Below, piece by piece: positions 9,929-22,900 of a stretch of DNA of 64,000 nt. The stretch comes from Stenocarpella maydis. Its lineage: Eukaryota > Ascomycota > Sordariomycetes > Diaporthales > Diaporthaceae. The position numbers were made by a program, and so were the translations under genes. The stretch is from NCBI GenBank assembly GCA_002270565.1, contig NQMI01000048.1:4684-68683 (forward strand), in the 5' to 3' direction. Under the pieces are notes generated by a model that made no database searches, was not told the DNA's origin, and saw only the letters and a list, made by a program, of their open reading frames with translations. Position 1 is the stretch's first letter; every line of letters starts with the position of its first letter.

Positions 9929-10165
9929 GCGAGGCTCGTGTCTGTCCGCGGCTCGGCATGCCCTTGCGAGATGGTATCGAGGTAGTGCAGGCTTTTGGAT
10001 ATTGCATATCAAAACATTTGTCATTGGTTCTGTACCTGACCACCCGAGCACGTGTGGCACCGATATCACTGCGTAGGCACGCTGGCACACTTGTAGTCAT
10101 CCCTGCTCCATCAGGCCGTCGACATGAAGCTTTATAATTCTCATCAGGGTACAAGACGGTCGGCA

Positions 10166-10170
10166 TATAA
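10166..10170 (+). promoter_or_regulatory. Possible TATA box of the CVNH gene
   Basis: TATAA within GGCATATAAGG, 130 bp upstream of the ATG at 10296, followed by a CAACAACCACC-type leader typical of fungal 5' regions. Confidence 0.4.
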
Positions 10171-10295
10171 GGTCCCTCCCCCCAACAACCACCTCGACTG
10201 GCCTTTGCAACAGCTACATCGCCCATGACCCCACAGTCGTCAAAAAGACACACGAGACCTCTCAAGCACCACACACAGAACAAGACACACACAAG

Positions 10296-10849
10296 ATGCA
10301 GCCCAGACACGCCCTCGCCGCAGCGACCGCCGCCGCCTCCTTGAACGAGACGTGCAGCTGGTGGTGGATCGAGGGCCGCGTGACGCTCACGGGGGACTGC
10401 CTCAGCGTCGTCTCGCACCTGGACCTCAACGCGTGCGTCGGCGTCGACCCGGCCGCCAACGCCATGATCTGGGAGCCGGGGTGAGTGAGTTTCCGAGGTT
10501 TACCTACATTCAGTCTATTGCCCTCCCTCCCTCTCTCACTGCTCACGTCTTCTCACACGCGGCGCACCCGCCCGACACAGCGGCCAGGCCTTCCGCTCGC
10601 GATGCGGCAGCTGCGGCTTGCAGGACTCCGGGTACGTCTTGCGGTGCGACTGCGCCGATGTTGGCACCGGCGGCAAGACCACTTCGTCTGTGAATCTCAG
10701 TGAGAGCCCCCTCCCCTTTCTGATCTCTCTCGCCGGGGCCTTGTTCCTAGGGGTTTGTGTTTGTGTGTGTGTGTGTGCTGAATATACCCTCCGTCTCGTC
10801 TCTAGATGATGGCATCTTTGTTAATGAGCGCGGCTGGCTGAGCTGCTGA
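10296..10849 (+). CDS. CVNH (cyanovirin-N homology) lectin-like protein
   Basis: Three exons (10296-10480, 10581-10699, 10806-10849) give 115 residues. Introns of 100 and 106 bp have GTGAGT/CACAG and GTGAGA/CTAG borders, and all phases close. The product reads NETCSWWW, VTLTGDC, SHLDLNACVGVD, AMIWEPGG, FRSRCGSCGLQ, VLRCDC, SSVNLNDGIFVN and a final WLSC. That is the internal two-fold pattern of the CVNH fold (C...LxAxC, S-x-L-D-L-N-x-C-[VI]-G, then F...C..C.L...L.C.C, S-x-[IV]-N-L-N-D-G-I). The N-terminus MQPRHALAAATAAAS is a weak signal-peptide candidate. The family binds mannose-rich glycans; ligand and location of this member are unknown. The first residues (to about 15) are the least certain part of the model. 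Confidence 0.85.
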
Positions 10850-10854
10850 GGACC

Positions 10855-10876
10855 TTTTTTTTTTTTTTTTTTTTTT
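10855..10876. repeat. Poly-T tract after the CVNH stop
   Basis: Twenty-two T residues begin 6 bp after the stop codon at 10847-10849. It is a simple repeat of no clear function. Confidence 0.9.
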
Positions 10877-13677
10877 GGATCTGGTCCTCACCGGTGTGGT
10901 TTCTTTCCGTCCCGCGGGTTATCGGCGGGACCAGCTGATGGGCTGGGTTGGCATCGTTCTGGAATCCCCCACACGACGCCGATGAGGTGGTGAGATATTG
11001 GGCATTACAATGAACGGGGAAGGGGGTCATGCGTTTGTGTGTTGCGAGGGGTGAGGTGTGCGGGAACTTCATGTCCTCCATCATCCAAAGAGTGACCCAG
11101 ACAGTCACCAATTCGCCTCACCTGAGTAAGCCCTCGGCCAATAAATCCTCACCTACAATACTCCGTAAATCTTGACCTTCCTTTACTTTCCCTGCGCCCA
11201 CGGCAGCACTCGTCCCAGTAGTCCAGCCACCTGCTAGCTCATCTGGTATGTAGTAACTCTCAGAGCAGGAGTGTCATCTGCCCACCCATAGGGAAACAAT
11301 ACAACTCCTCTAACTCCAAAACAAGACTCTCGTCCAAGGCCCAAGGGACCAGCTCCATCATCTTCCTCAGCCGAAATGTGAATGCAGACCCCAGGCCAAG
11401 CCCCGAACCCAGCCCCGAACCGAGCCCACATCCAAGCACTCGAGAGAGCAGGCACCCCCCCCCCACAAACCATATCCACATCCCATGTCCAGATAAAACC
11501 ACCATTTCAAGATTCAAGCAGGCCCCCCTTTAAACAATTCACGTCATGATCTTACGGCTTACTGACAACCCTCCCAACTGTTGCTTCATCCACCATCCAA
11601 CGCCCAACCTCCACCACCACCCCCCCCCCGCACTCCTCTTTTCTGTCCGTACTTAGGCCCGCCTTGCTGTCCATTAATCACTTGGTCACTCAATATTTAC
11701 TCACCGGCATGCTGCCCCCCCCCCCCCCNNNNNNCCCCCCGGGCCCCCTGCCTAGTAGGTAGCCAGGACGAAGCAGTATCCAGGGAACAAATAAACAAAT
11801 ACACACACACACAAGCCTCTGGTCTGGTTCAAACCTTCACGGGCCCTGCCAGGCTGCTCCAATACCTACACAGACAAGCACCCAATCAGCGCCGTGACCA
11901 AGACCATGTATGCACATAAACAGCAGAGACAAATCACCAGCATTCACCTCACCTCACCTCACTCTCATCATGGCCTCCCAAAGTCAAGTGTAGCTACTAG
12001 TATGTCTTGTTGGTGGTAGCGCCAGATCAATCCCTCTGACCTCCTCATTAATCCGCTTCCATAGCCCACGTAGAGCCTGGTCTTTCTCATTTGATCACTT
12101 CTCGCACGTCCTCCGAGGAAAAAAAGGGCGCTTCATTTCCCTCCCTACTTCGGTATCTCTGTTGTCCTTAAGAAATATTCCGCCGCCCCCCGTCCCCCTC
12201 CGAAATTAAGACTACTTGTTTTTCTTTGGGATATACCAAAGGTCAGCAGTGGCATATTCAATTGAACGCTCACTCCGTTTCCATGCAAAGAAAAGACCTG
12301 CTGCCAGGCCCACCCAACAGCCGACGTCTCCTCCAACTCCCTCCAACAGCCATCCCGAATCCAAGCCACCACGCCCACCCGGGAATCAAGGCTTGTCTCC
12401 TCTGCTGGTCAATCCCTCAACGCGGGAAGAAATCCCACCAAATCCAACTGGTCGTCTCGGGGCAGTGGCCTGTTACCCACGAGTTGGCCACCCGCGAGCT
12501 GCACCACCCACCAGGGTATTGTCCATTATAGGCCGTAAGCGGGTGTGAAGATAATACTACAAGGGACGCGGGCCAAAAAAAAAAAGAAGCCTTGATTGAT
12601 TGTGCTGTGATCAACTGGGAGAGGGGGATATTGAAACAGGAGGGGGCTGTAGTCCATATATCATCTGTCGTGGGAAGGGTCATAATAATGATACAAGGAC
12701 CCGAGAGCAAAAGGTCCATCACCAAACTTTTGTTGAGGTTCGAAAACCGGGAGGATTAAACATTGCAAGTGGGATATTCGTCGGCCGGGCAGAAAAAGAC
12801 CGGCGTCAGATGGGGAGGCGGGGCGGGAGCAGGGCCCATGCCTGGAGACATTGCAAGCAAGCGACGTCGGGTTTCGTCATGATTAGATGGTGGCTGAGGC
12901 CGAAAGCCAAGGGGTCTGTTGTGTTTTTCCGTTCTCGAGAACAGGATGATCTAGAGGCCATCTAGACGTGTCGTCGTAAAGGCATAACGGTCGTCGGGGC
13001 ATGGTCGACGGGCACGCCCGGTGAGGACGTGCCTGTTGGAAGCGGGTTGGCCTCGGCTGCGAGAGCCCTGGATTCCAGGACTTGACCGGTGTTGGAACGT
13101 GAGCCCGTCAAGCCCAATCAGCCAACGCCCCGTGAATGCTGAGTCGTACGGCATAAAGTGGTCGCCCATATAAGCTCTCTGTTGTAAAATTCCGTGAAAC
13201 CCTGATCGACATTTTGAGAATCGCAGTTCTGCGACTTCTACTTTTTTTTTTGTTGGGGAGACATCCAGTCGTCAGGTCGTGGAGGTATCGATATTTGATG
13301 TAAGTCCTCCGCTCGGCGTCAAGATGTGTTGATTCGTGACTGTGTACCGCGTTCTGGTAGCATTAGACCGCCTGGCGAATTTCCAGGGCTGGTTGGTATG
13401 AAAACGAAAAAACAGGTTGGGGTGCAAGTGCGCAAGCCAGAAACGACGCGAAAACTAATCGCATATAAATAACTCGTAGATCAGAAACCACTGATATGCT
13501 CCATGGGAAGACGGCCTTGAGATTCGTCGGACGAGCTCGGGCTGGGATTGGGTCCCACGTTCCATATATCATGGCTCGAGATTGGTCCAAAGGAAAATGC
13601 TCGGCACTAGTGGGAGTAGAGGCTGCTGCTTGCGCCACTTCCGTGGAAGTTCTCGGACGAGTCTGCTCGGGACGCTG
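10877..13677. other. Intergenic region, no supported gene
   Basis: Contains a C-rich stretch broken by six N (11729-11734), CA-rich and CACCT repeats (11945-11963) and the 3' flank of the PIN4-like gene. Short frames on both strands lack domains and consistent composition. Nothing else is supported. Confidence 0.5.
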
Positions 13678-15724
13678 TCAGTAACTCCAAGAATCTTGGG
13701 ATGACAGTTTGGACGAACCGCTGCCACGCTGCGCGTGTCCATTGACCCGGCGACCGTTGAAGCCCACGTTTTCCCAGCCGGTCTCGGGCCCACGGGGCTG
13801 GCGCTCTGGCGCGTTACGAGCACCGAGGCCGTTCACGCCAGGCCTCTGGCTGCCGATGGCACCAGGGTTCTCCCGCATGCGGCTCGACTCATAAGGGCCT
13901 TCTGCCACGCTCAGGGAGCTCAGGTTGCTGGTCACCCCGGAGATGCTCAGATCGGACGCGCGGTGGTTGAGGCTGCCTCCGGGAGTAGTGGGCGTGGTAG
14001 CCATCCCCGCGAATCCGCTTGAGAGGTCTGGCCTCGAGGACAGACCGTGCTCGTTCAAGCGCAGGGACGAGCCTGGGTAGCCTGACTCGCGCGGGCTCGG
14101 TGTCCTAGCCTGCAGGTTTTGCCCGGGCCTCCCAAGTTCTGCCATGCTCCTGATAGTCCGCAGGTTGGCGATGTTGTTGAGGCCGTCGGGGCTGCTGTCG
14201 GGAACCTCGAGCGCTGGGTTGCCGTGCCGGCCGACAGTGCCATAGCCATTTGTGCTCGAGGTCCGCTGCTCGCCAAAGTCGATCGTGGCGGCACGTGCTA
14301 GGCTCTTGCTGTTGGCCGGATACTGGAGCTGGTCGACGGCAGAGACTGGCGTGTGGCTAGAGTTGACGGCCAGGTCAGGAGGGCCCATATTCTCCTTCCA
14401 GACGACAGCACACCGGCTGTCGCCAGTACCGTAGGAGCCGTGGTGCAGTCCCATGTTGTGAGCCAGGATGTGAATGACCCGGCGCTCCTCGGGCGCGGTG
14501 GAGGCATCGAAGACCAGGTAGTCGTTGTTGTTCGCGTCTTCCCGGTATGTTCGCATCTTGATGTAGTTGTTCAAGGTCGCCGGATCGTTCAGATCGTAGT
14601 CGCCTGCGGCGTGTCAGCTTTGTGGACGCTGGGAAAAGGAGGGGGACGTGGGGTGACGACTTACGGCTTGGTGAGGGACGCGAGGCGGGTGCCTCGTTCT
14701 CACGGCTGTGAAGGGACTGGAGCGAGGCCTGGTGCTGGAGGGCGGGCATCGGGCGATGCTGCTCCTCGAGCTGGCCACGCTTCTGGCGCTTCTCCCGCTC
14801 GATGCGCTCCCGCTCGTGCTCTGGCAGCATCTTCTTGTACTCGACCCGAAGCTTGCGCCCCTGAACATCCAGCTGGTTCATCCGGTCGATGACCTGCCTC
14901 GTCTCGTCGGCACTCGAGAAATTGGCAAAGGCCAGGCCGCGGAAGACGCCGTTGTCGAAGTGGTAGTTGAAGGCGTAGGGCTGGGGCAGGTTCATCTCCA
15001 TCATGATGGCCTGCAGCACTTCCTTGCGGACGTTGAAGGGGATGTTCTTGATGACGATGGCCGTGGGTATCAGGTCGTCCTTCTTGTCGTGGTGTGACTG
15101 GCGGGCCTCGGGGAACATGTGCGGCTGGGATCGGAGCTGGTCCATGCCGTTCATGACCTGCCCATAAGGGACTCCTTGGGGGGTGTAGACGGGCTGGCCA
15201 GGGGCCTGGAGACCGATGCCGGGGTGGCTGGTTGGGTCAGGCTGTTGCATCCAGTACTGCTGGGGGTGAGGAGGGTCAGCGGGATATCGGAGAAGCGACA
15301 ACGGAGAGCGGCCTGAACTGACATCTGGAATGCCTGGTCTCCTGTTGACGGATCGAGATCTGACATCAGGGATTGGGCCGTTGACCGTAGCTGAGGAGCC
15401 GCTGCCGTTGTAGTTCCATGCGGACTGGTTGCCTGCCATGTACTCCCCGGGCATGCCAGATACCGTTGGAGGGGGTCCGCGTGTGATGCTATCGAGGATG
15501 CCATAACGGTCCATCAGTGGGTACATCGAGGCTCCCTGCTGGCTGGCGGCATCCATCTGCTGCTGCTGCTGCCTCTGGCTGGGTTGGCGGGTCACGCCCA
15601 TACCTGAGGGCAGAGTGGAGTACCCGTTTCTTGCAGAGGTTGGCGACCGATTTCCCATGCCACCGTTGTAGGAGCCATACGCGGCGAACGCGTCTGGCTG
15701 CTGTGGGTGGGTCATGATGCTCAT
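13678..15724 (-). CDS. PIN4: PIN4/Cip2-type RNA-binding protein (RRM + R3H-like)
   Basis: Two exons on the - strand (15724-14665, 14603-13678) joined over a 61-bp intron (GTAAGT...CAG) give 661 residues. An N-terminal Gln/Gly/Pro/Ser-rich region (1-215) precedes an RRM at about 219-297 with AIVIKNIPFNV, a phenylalanine-rich GLAFANF (RNP1-like) and KLRVEYKKML. A basic helix ERERIEREKRQKRGQLEEQH follows. The second exon opens with RDYDLNDPATLNNY and contains RRVIHILAHNMGLHHGSYG (about 385-405), the R3H-like block of this family. The rest is low-complexity with SP/TP sites. Budding-yeast Pin4/Mdt1 and fission-yeast Cip2 are post-transcriptional regulators linked to stress and checkpoint signalling; the same role here is inferred. 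A 63-bp in-frame segment (15260-15322) may be a further intron. Confidence 0.9.
14604..14664 (-). other. Intron of the PIN4-like gene
   Basis: Donor GTAAGTCGTCACC and acceptor CGCCGCAG on the - strand. Removal joins SRPSPS to RDYDLNDP; retention shifts the frame and loses the R3H-like region. Confidence 0.85.
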
Positions 15725-17110
15725 GTATGTGTCTTGGTAGGGGCGCGTGGCCGGGGCTGGGCTGAGCTGTGGCAGGCTGCTGGAGTAGGCGGACGCTGAA
15801 GAGATTCAGGTGCACAGCTTGCCAAGGAGGCAGGGGAGGCAAGCTGTCCGGAGTGAGCAGCAGGATATCGCGTGGTGGTTGAGGCGGTGGAGGAGGTTGT
15901 CGGGAAAAGGAGGGCCGAGAAGTCGCAGGGGTGGAGGATGCGACAGGGTGAGGTGGCGTAAAGCTGTGAGGAATGGTATTAGAGAGGCTTATAATAATTG
16001 AGCCGGGATGTGCGGTTTTCGGTTCTCGGTTGGGTTTTTTTCTTCTTCTATGGAGGTCCAGAGAGGAGACAAGCAACCAGAGAAGGCGAAGTACAGAGAC
16101 AAAATAGAAGAGGCAGAAACAGTGGTGGAGTGGGCAGAGGCAGAGAGGCAGGGGCAGAGGCAGAGGCAGGGGAAGTAGATGTTGGAAAGCGTAGGGGGTT
16201 CACGGGAGTGAAGAAGGGAAAAGGGAGATTCTCACCGAAAAAAAAGAGGTTGCAGCTACCTGCAGTGCGGTTGCGGTTGCGGTGCGTTGTGGTGCGGGAA
16301 TGGAGGAAATCTCCTAGAGTGGGGAGGGGCCAGGGAGTCAATGGTCCCCTTTATTATTCGATATTGACGCCCCGAGGCGGTCAACGACGATGACGCGAGG
16401 GCCAGGCGAGGGGAGACAGTACTGCAGGACGGGACGAGACGAGACGTGCGAGAGGAGAGGGACAGGGACAGGAGATGCACGGCCGCAGTGCGTGCGAGTC
16501 GCAGTCTTGGTCGCCGCCGCAGTAGAGTCTTGTCGTCGCCGCCGCTGCTGGGTCTGGTCTGGTCTGGATCTGGTTGGAGCTCGCGGACTCGGAACTTTGA
16601 CCTCTTGACGGTTCGGATGGCCTTTGGGAGTTGTAGCCTAGTAGAGGGGGGGCGGCTTATCTGGAGCAGCAAGCAGCAGGAGCAGGAGCAGGCAAAGGCA
16701 CGAGGAGGAAACAAGAGGTTTCGTAGTCAATTTTTTCAAACGACAACGGACAGCTACCACGCTTCCCCAGGGCCTTCGACGGTGGTGGTTTGTTTTGGGG
16801 TCCCTCCGATAAAATTGGTACACCCGGTAAGTTCAAATATGGGGCTGAAAATATCGGTGGTCCTGTCCGGTTGGGCTGGGTCGGGCTAGGTTCAGCGTGA
16901 TGGCGGCGGTGCAGTGATGGCTGAAGTGTGACTCTTGAGTTGACTGGGACTGGGCGGCGCTGAGAGGACTGAGGAGGGCTGGGGACTGGGAACGGGGCCC
17001 TGGAGGACCTGCTGGGGTCGGCGTGGATGGAGAGAGAGAGGCAGGCCTTATGCCGAAAGCGGAAAGGCGGACATGAGAGGGCGGGCGAGGTTTGAAATGA
17101 GGACAAGGAG
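15725..17110 (-). promoter_or_regulatory. Pyrimidine-rich 5' leader/promoter of the PIN4-like gene
   Basis: On the coding (-) strand this stretch is dominated by C and T runs (CTCCTCCACC, TCTCTCTCC, CTTTTTTCGG), as in many fungal housekeeping promoters and leaders. Short upstream frames (for example 16076-15489) exist but have no domain. Start sites are not determined. Confidence 0.4.
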
Positions 17111-19902
17111 TCAGTTGTCCAGGCAGCGTGGGTGACAGGGTGACAGGGTGACAGGCCTTTCTGTTATCTGCCTGGCCCAGGCCGTCAGTCAGTCATAGTC
17201 AACCAGTCAGTCACGAGAGGAGAGCAACAGACGAGTGGTTATGGCAATCTGGCCTGGTCTGGTCTAGTCGGTCCTTGTGTGTGTGTGTGTGCGAGTTCGC
17301 GAGAGAGTGTGTGTATATCTGTCCTCGTGATTGTTTGTCACAAGGAGAGAGGGAGGGTTGCAAAAAGAGGGGTGAGGGTGAGGGGCAAAAACAACAAGAA
17401 TGGCGGCGGCGGCAACGACAACAACAACGACAAGGACAAACGGAGTTGGGGTTGAGTTGCAAGATGGGATGAGGTCGCATGTATGAGCTGGCAAGGTGGA
17501 GAGGCAGGCTGTAGGTGAACAGGTCTGTCTACGGAGTACCAGGTGCAGCCACAGCTTGCAGGCCGTCTGCTTTGTACCTAACCTACAGGTTTCCAGGTGC
17601 ATGTTGCAGGTGCAGCAGGTGCAGCAGGTGCTCATTATGGCTTCCGACTGGTTGGCTCACAGGCGAGCTCGGGCCTGGAATGCTGGTGTGGCGCAGGGCA
17701 GAGGACAGTACTCCGTCTACCTAGGTACGTACCCAGGGTTGCCCAGGCAGGATTCCCCAATAGCGGCCCAGCAGGGAGATGGCACGCCGGGGAGCAATGG
17801 CCGAAGCCCTACATGCGGCAGAGCTGCTCTGCTAGAGCCTAGTTGCCGGCAAGGATCCGACCAGGCGGGCCTAGCGCGCGTGATAGGAAGACTCTCTGAC
17901 TATGGACTATGCATCCTCAAATGACCTCCATCTCTGCCGTTAATGCAGATTGTATACATACCTAGTAACGCCTAGGTTAGGTACCTAGTAGGCACGGGTA
18001 ATATGAGGTCTGATATTCTCAGTGCTCTCACCGACCTCGGAATGGTCTCGCCTGTTATCACCTCTCCCTCTCCCTTGTAGTCCTCCATAAGCTTGCTTTG
18101 ATTGCAATCAAGCATTCTCGTATAGGCAGATGAAGTTGTCTAGGCACCATTGGACACTCATCATCACCATCATCACAAAGCAATCTCAATATACTCGATA
18201 CTTTGTTCCGCCGGGCGGTTGTAATTGTCTTGTTTGAGGGTAGTTGCCAAAGTGGAGAAGCAGGAGTACACCGAGTTAAGCTTTGGCTGGTGATGAACTC
18301 GATATCTCCAACAGTAGACCCCGACGAGCTGCAAACACGAAGTGGCAGAAAAAAACCGTCGCTAGGCAGGGCAGGGCTGGAGATAGCGAGACAGGGGTCA
18401 GATGTCAGGGGTCAGGGGTCAGGGTTTGTGGCTTCGAGAAGGAAAACGGGCGGGCCCTTCCAATCGAACGGGAACCATGTCGGGTGAGTTGGGGGTTTGG
18501 ATGGGGGTGGTGTGGGGACAAAACGCCACCAGTTGACGCATCCAAGTTCGATGTAGGTACCTGAGTACCTCTGTAGGCAGTCTATATAAATACTTGATAA
18601 CGTACTGCACATACCAGACTACCCATGCACTCAGTAGGCGTGCTATGATAATGTATTATGTAGCAAACGGAAGGAAGAGGGCGTGAAAGAAAAAAGACAT
18701 ATGGCGTCAGACTGCCGGCTGCCAGACTCCCAAGATGGAGGCTGCATGAACCAACTGAAGCCTCTTCCTTGGCCCACAGCCTCCAAAATGAGGCGAGGTC
18801 CCTGGGCGAACCGTGAGCACAGAAAGGGGGTCATCAGAGACGCACAAGACGCAGCAGATGCACAAGATGCAGAAGATGCTTGCATATACACTAAAGTCAG
18901 TGCAAAATGCCTAGTCAAAATGCAAAACTTTGGACACACACAGTATCTGGTCTAAGCCGTACCATTGGCATGCGTGTCTCACACCAATCAACAGCCTGCC
19001 AGTATGTCCGACAGGAAACATCCTCTGTCGAGACTGGGATGATGAAAGCAACAAGAAGGATCCGCTCGAGCTGCACTGACTGCACTGCAATCTGTCTGTA
19101 ACTAACCTCTCTGGCGGATGGCCTGACCCGATCTAATATGGCCCATGGCCCGTCTCCCATCTAAATCCCGGAGTCGGCTCATAGTCTGCGCGAAGGGTTT
19201 CCCGAGCCCAGACGAAGACTACTAGTAGTTTGATAAATAACCATGACTAGCGGACGTTACAACATAGTAAAGTAGACGCCTCACTTGCAACGTGCGGCTC
19301 CCAGCCGCCTGGCCGGTGCTGTCGTCCCCCATGTGGCTCCCAGTGGGACGGGGGCATTACGGCCTCTCCGAACCCGTGGACCAAGGTTACTACACTGCCT
19401 AGGTAGTATAGACATGTTCGAGTGGACAGGGCGTCTGGGCCGTCTGGGCCGTCTCGGCCGATCAAAAAACAAAAGGACTACCAGACTACCGCGACAGACA
19501 GCCAGATGGTGCGGACGGGGATAGCAGCGATGCATGTCTGCATAGTATGTCCGCTCGTCTATTCGCACAGACTCGGATCGCCAAAAAGAAGCGATCTTGC
19601 ATATGATATGCTGGCGTGCATGCCCATGCCTGGGGGTTGGGGGTTCTGGGCGATCATGGCTCCTTCTGTCCGGTTTCATCCACTAGTGACTCTCTACTTG
19701 TCTGCTTGTTCTACGCACGGATGGTACGCTGTTGGGGCAAGATACTAAGTACCTACTTAGTAGGTATGCAGGTGAGGATGCAGGTTGCAGTTGCAGTTGC
19801 AGTTGCAGGTTGCAGGCAGATCAAGTGATATACGGAGTGCCTAGGTAGGTAGGCTATTCTTCCTGCTTGTCTGATTGACAATTGTCCACTTGCAATATCT
19901 CC

Positions 19903-19928
19903 ACACACACACACACACACACACACAC
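19903..19928. repeat. (CA)n microsatellite
   Basis: Thirteen CA units in a row within an intergenic region. Confidence 0.9.
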
Positions 19929-22900
19929 ATGACAGACACCAGCTCGACACCAGATCCAACCCTCCAAACCTCTCAACCTTGCCCTGCTCTGGGCCGATGC
20001 CCGACCCATCCGCTGTCTCGGCTGCGTGCTGCAAGCCTTTGTGCGGCTGCTGGTCTTGGGGCTGTACCTTTGGCTCCGTCTAGAGTCTCCTTTTCCTGCT
20101 TCCTCGCGAAGCTCCTACACCAACCCATCGACCCAACGACACATCCAGCAGACACGAGTCGACTGGACAGCCCACCTAATACCAGCCCAAAGGCATCCAC
20201 TTCAGCCGGAGGCTGGCCTCTGGTTGCTGGTGCTGGTGCTGGTGCTGCTGCTGCTGCTGCTCGTGATGGTGTCGCATTTCCGGCTGGGACGGAGTACATG
20301 GCCATTCGTAGGCCTTTCCGTCATGTTCCTGCAGCTTACCTTGTGCGATCTGCGCGTATCCGTCCCGACCTTCGGACGAGTGCACACCGGACCACAGGCT
20401 TTCTACCTTTGCGCGGGGCCAAGTCGAGACTGAGCCTTGTCGTCGTCTCGTCTCGTCTCGTCCCGTATCGCTCGCCACGGAACAACCACCAACACAGTAG
20501 CCAGCCTATTTACCATCTCGAAAGATGGCGCCATCCCACCAAGAAACCAACGCAGACTTGCTGCCGCGCCCCCAAAGCAATATCACGCAGCTAGGATGGC
20601 CTTGTGTGACGTGGCACAAGACATCGTGAACTTCTGCGATCCCCTGGACTTCCCCCTACCCGACCGAAACGAGCTACCACCCTTGTTGCATCTACCGAGT
20701 TCAGCAGCCTTCTCGTGCACATACCATATCACGCCCACGCACGCACCCACTGGCCTTTTCCCGCCCTTCGGCTTTCGGGACCCTGCGCCGCGGCGTTGTC
20801 CAGATCACCCCTCGCTGGCTGTGCGCACAGCCAATACAAGATACGCGGCCCCCCCCCCGCGCCATGAGGATGGGGCCCTGCCAGCCCGGTCACACCGCAT
20901 GTGTTTGCACCGCCGAGCGAGCTTTGCTCCCGGCTCGCTCCCTCTTCTGTCACCACCGTGGCCCATCCGCAATCTGGCCCATCGTATTGATCGCCCGCCA
21001 TCTACACCTTGTCGAGATTGCTCGCCTCTTTTGGTGCCCAATCCTTCCACTTGTGGCTGCCCTCGACGATCTTCTCCCAAGACGAGGTCAACTACCACCC
21101 GCCCGGGTCACCATCCAAACCAGTCGACGATCTCCTCTCACTACGGCTCTCCCACCCTGTCCACCCTGATCCAGCTCCTCCCCCCCCCCCAAAAAAAAAA
21201 GAGCACCTACACCTGGCCAGGCGTGATCGTGCTGAGATTGGCACGCCATCGGCGCTGAAATCGATGCTATTCTGGGTAATTATCATCATCACTCCCCTCA
21301 GCCTCCTTCGCTTAGGCACGTGGCAAGGTCGCATCCGAATCTCGGCCACGGTCATGCGAGTCTGCGACACCCGGGAGACGCAAGGGAGAGATTGACAGCA
21401 ATCTCGCTGTCTTTGAGTAGTTCATCTCAGGATCGTTCTCGTTGCGTGCTTTTACGAGGCGTCATCATACCGGCCCATCGCCCAGATCTTGGATCCAAGG
21501 TGCGCATAAGTATCTCAGCCGACGGACGACTGTTGACGGGGAAACACTTCCCCGTCCCCGAATGCATACGAGTATTTGGGAGTACTATGTACGGTGTTGG
21601 CCCACACACCTGGCTCACCTTTCCTGCTCAGTCAGGGCCAATCCACCTGGCACATGAGCTTTACCCGGCGGGACTCTCGCCTCGGGATTAGGCGAGATGA
21701 CGGACTGTTCCTGGATAGGGTGCTGACACGTTTTTCGAGTCCGCTGCCCCCTCCCAGCCCTGCCGCAGACAGCGAGGACCCCGGAGAATGACCCCGTACG
21801 ACCACAGGACCCCGACGACTATCAAACAGACCCGTCGTTCTTCTCGAAGGCCGGCCACTTTGTTCCGTCGCAGCGCTAGGCAACCCGCCCCTGCCCGCGG
21901 AGACGTTGGGTGGGAGAAGGATCGAACACCTGGATGAGTCGCATATTTGATGTGTCATGTGATGCACACCCTGCTTTTGGTGTCTCGCATATTTACTTCT
22001 TGTGCCCCTACATTCCTCGCACTGTGACAAATCAGGACAAAGGCCCATTGCCTTTGAATCCCTCAGCCCCTGAGATATCAAGACGATTTACAACTCGCGG
22101 GAGTTCCCGCGGTTCATTCCCACCGGGGTATTCGCGTCCCATCCGGAGTGCACAGTCTCCCAACTTCAAACGTCGTGCGGGAAATCCACGCCGCAGGGGA
22201 TGACGGGGCCCCGGGATGCGACGAGATGAACCCACTTCTTTCTTCCATTGACCCGGCACCTTTTGTTTCTAGAATGAAATGCAGGCGGGGAGCATCTGTC
22301 CATGGGTGGCAGTCGCACCGCCAGGGGCATGCAATTTCCCGCTCCGCTCCATTCCGGTACGGGCGGGGCCTCCGTTATATAGTGTTTACCGTACTTGCCA
22401 GCCAGTCAGTCCAGTTGCATCTTGTGAAGGACACATTTAGGGGAAATCTTGCTCAGCGCCCCCCCAACCCAACCCAACCAGGTGTTTCCTTCAGGGATTC
22501 TGGCAACCGTTTTATATGTTTTTTTTTGTTTCTCCGCGAAGAAACAAGGAAAGCTCCTGACCCGCCAGGTCGCAGCCCTGCCGGTCGCCCGCCCGCACTC
22601 TTTGTTGCGATGGTGGGATGCCAGCCTGTACTGTGCCTGCACACCGTGCGCTCGTCTGTGATTTTGCGTGCAGGCTGGCGCCTGCGCGTGTGCTCCTTTT
22701 TGTCTTGTCCCGAACCAACCCCCCCCCTCCACCGGTCAACCTGTTTCCAGGTCGACAGCGGTTGCCGCCGCCTGGCTTTGTTTGTAGGGAGGTAGGTAGG
22801 TAGGCGGGAGGACATCTGGAGAATCCCTTGCGGGCGGGTGGAGGAGGCTCTGGCATGCCGGCGTCCTGTGTGATATTCTGGCGTGTCTTCTTATCCCAAG

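Noticed and set aside
12700..12760. tRNA-like B-box (GGTTCGAAAACC)
   Set aside because: No matching A-box or cloverleaf could be drawn around it.
20202..20478. - strand frames with Gln/His runs
   Set aside because: The runs come from a CTG/GCTGGT microsatellite; flanking residues show no domain, so a transcription-factor call is not supported.
20437..21258. 273-codon + frame in the gene-free stretch
   Set aside because: Pro/Ser/Thr/Arg-rich low-complexity reading with equally long overlapping frames on the other strand; no domain and no supporting start context.
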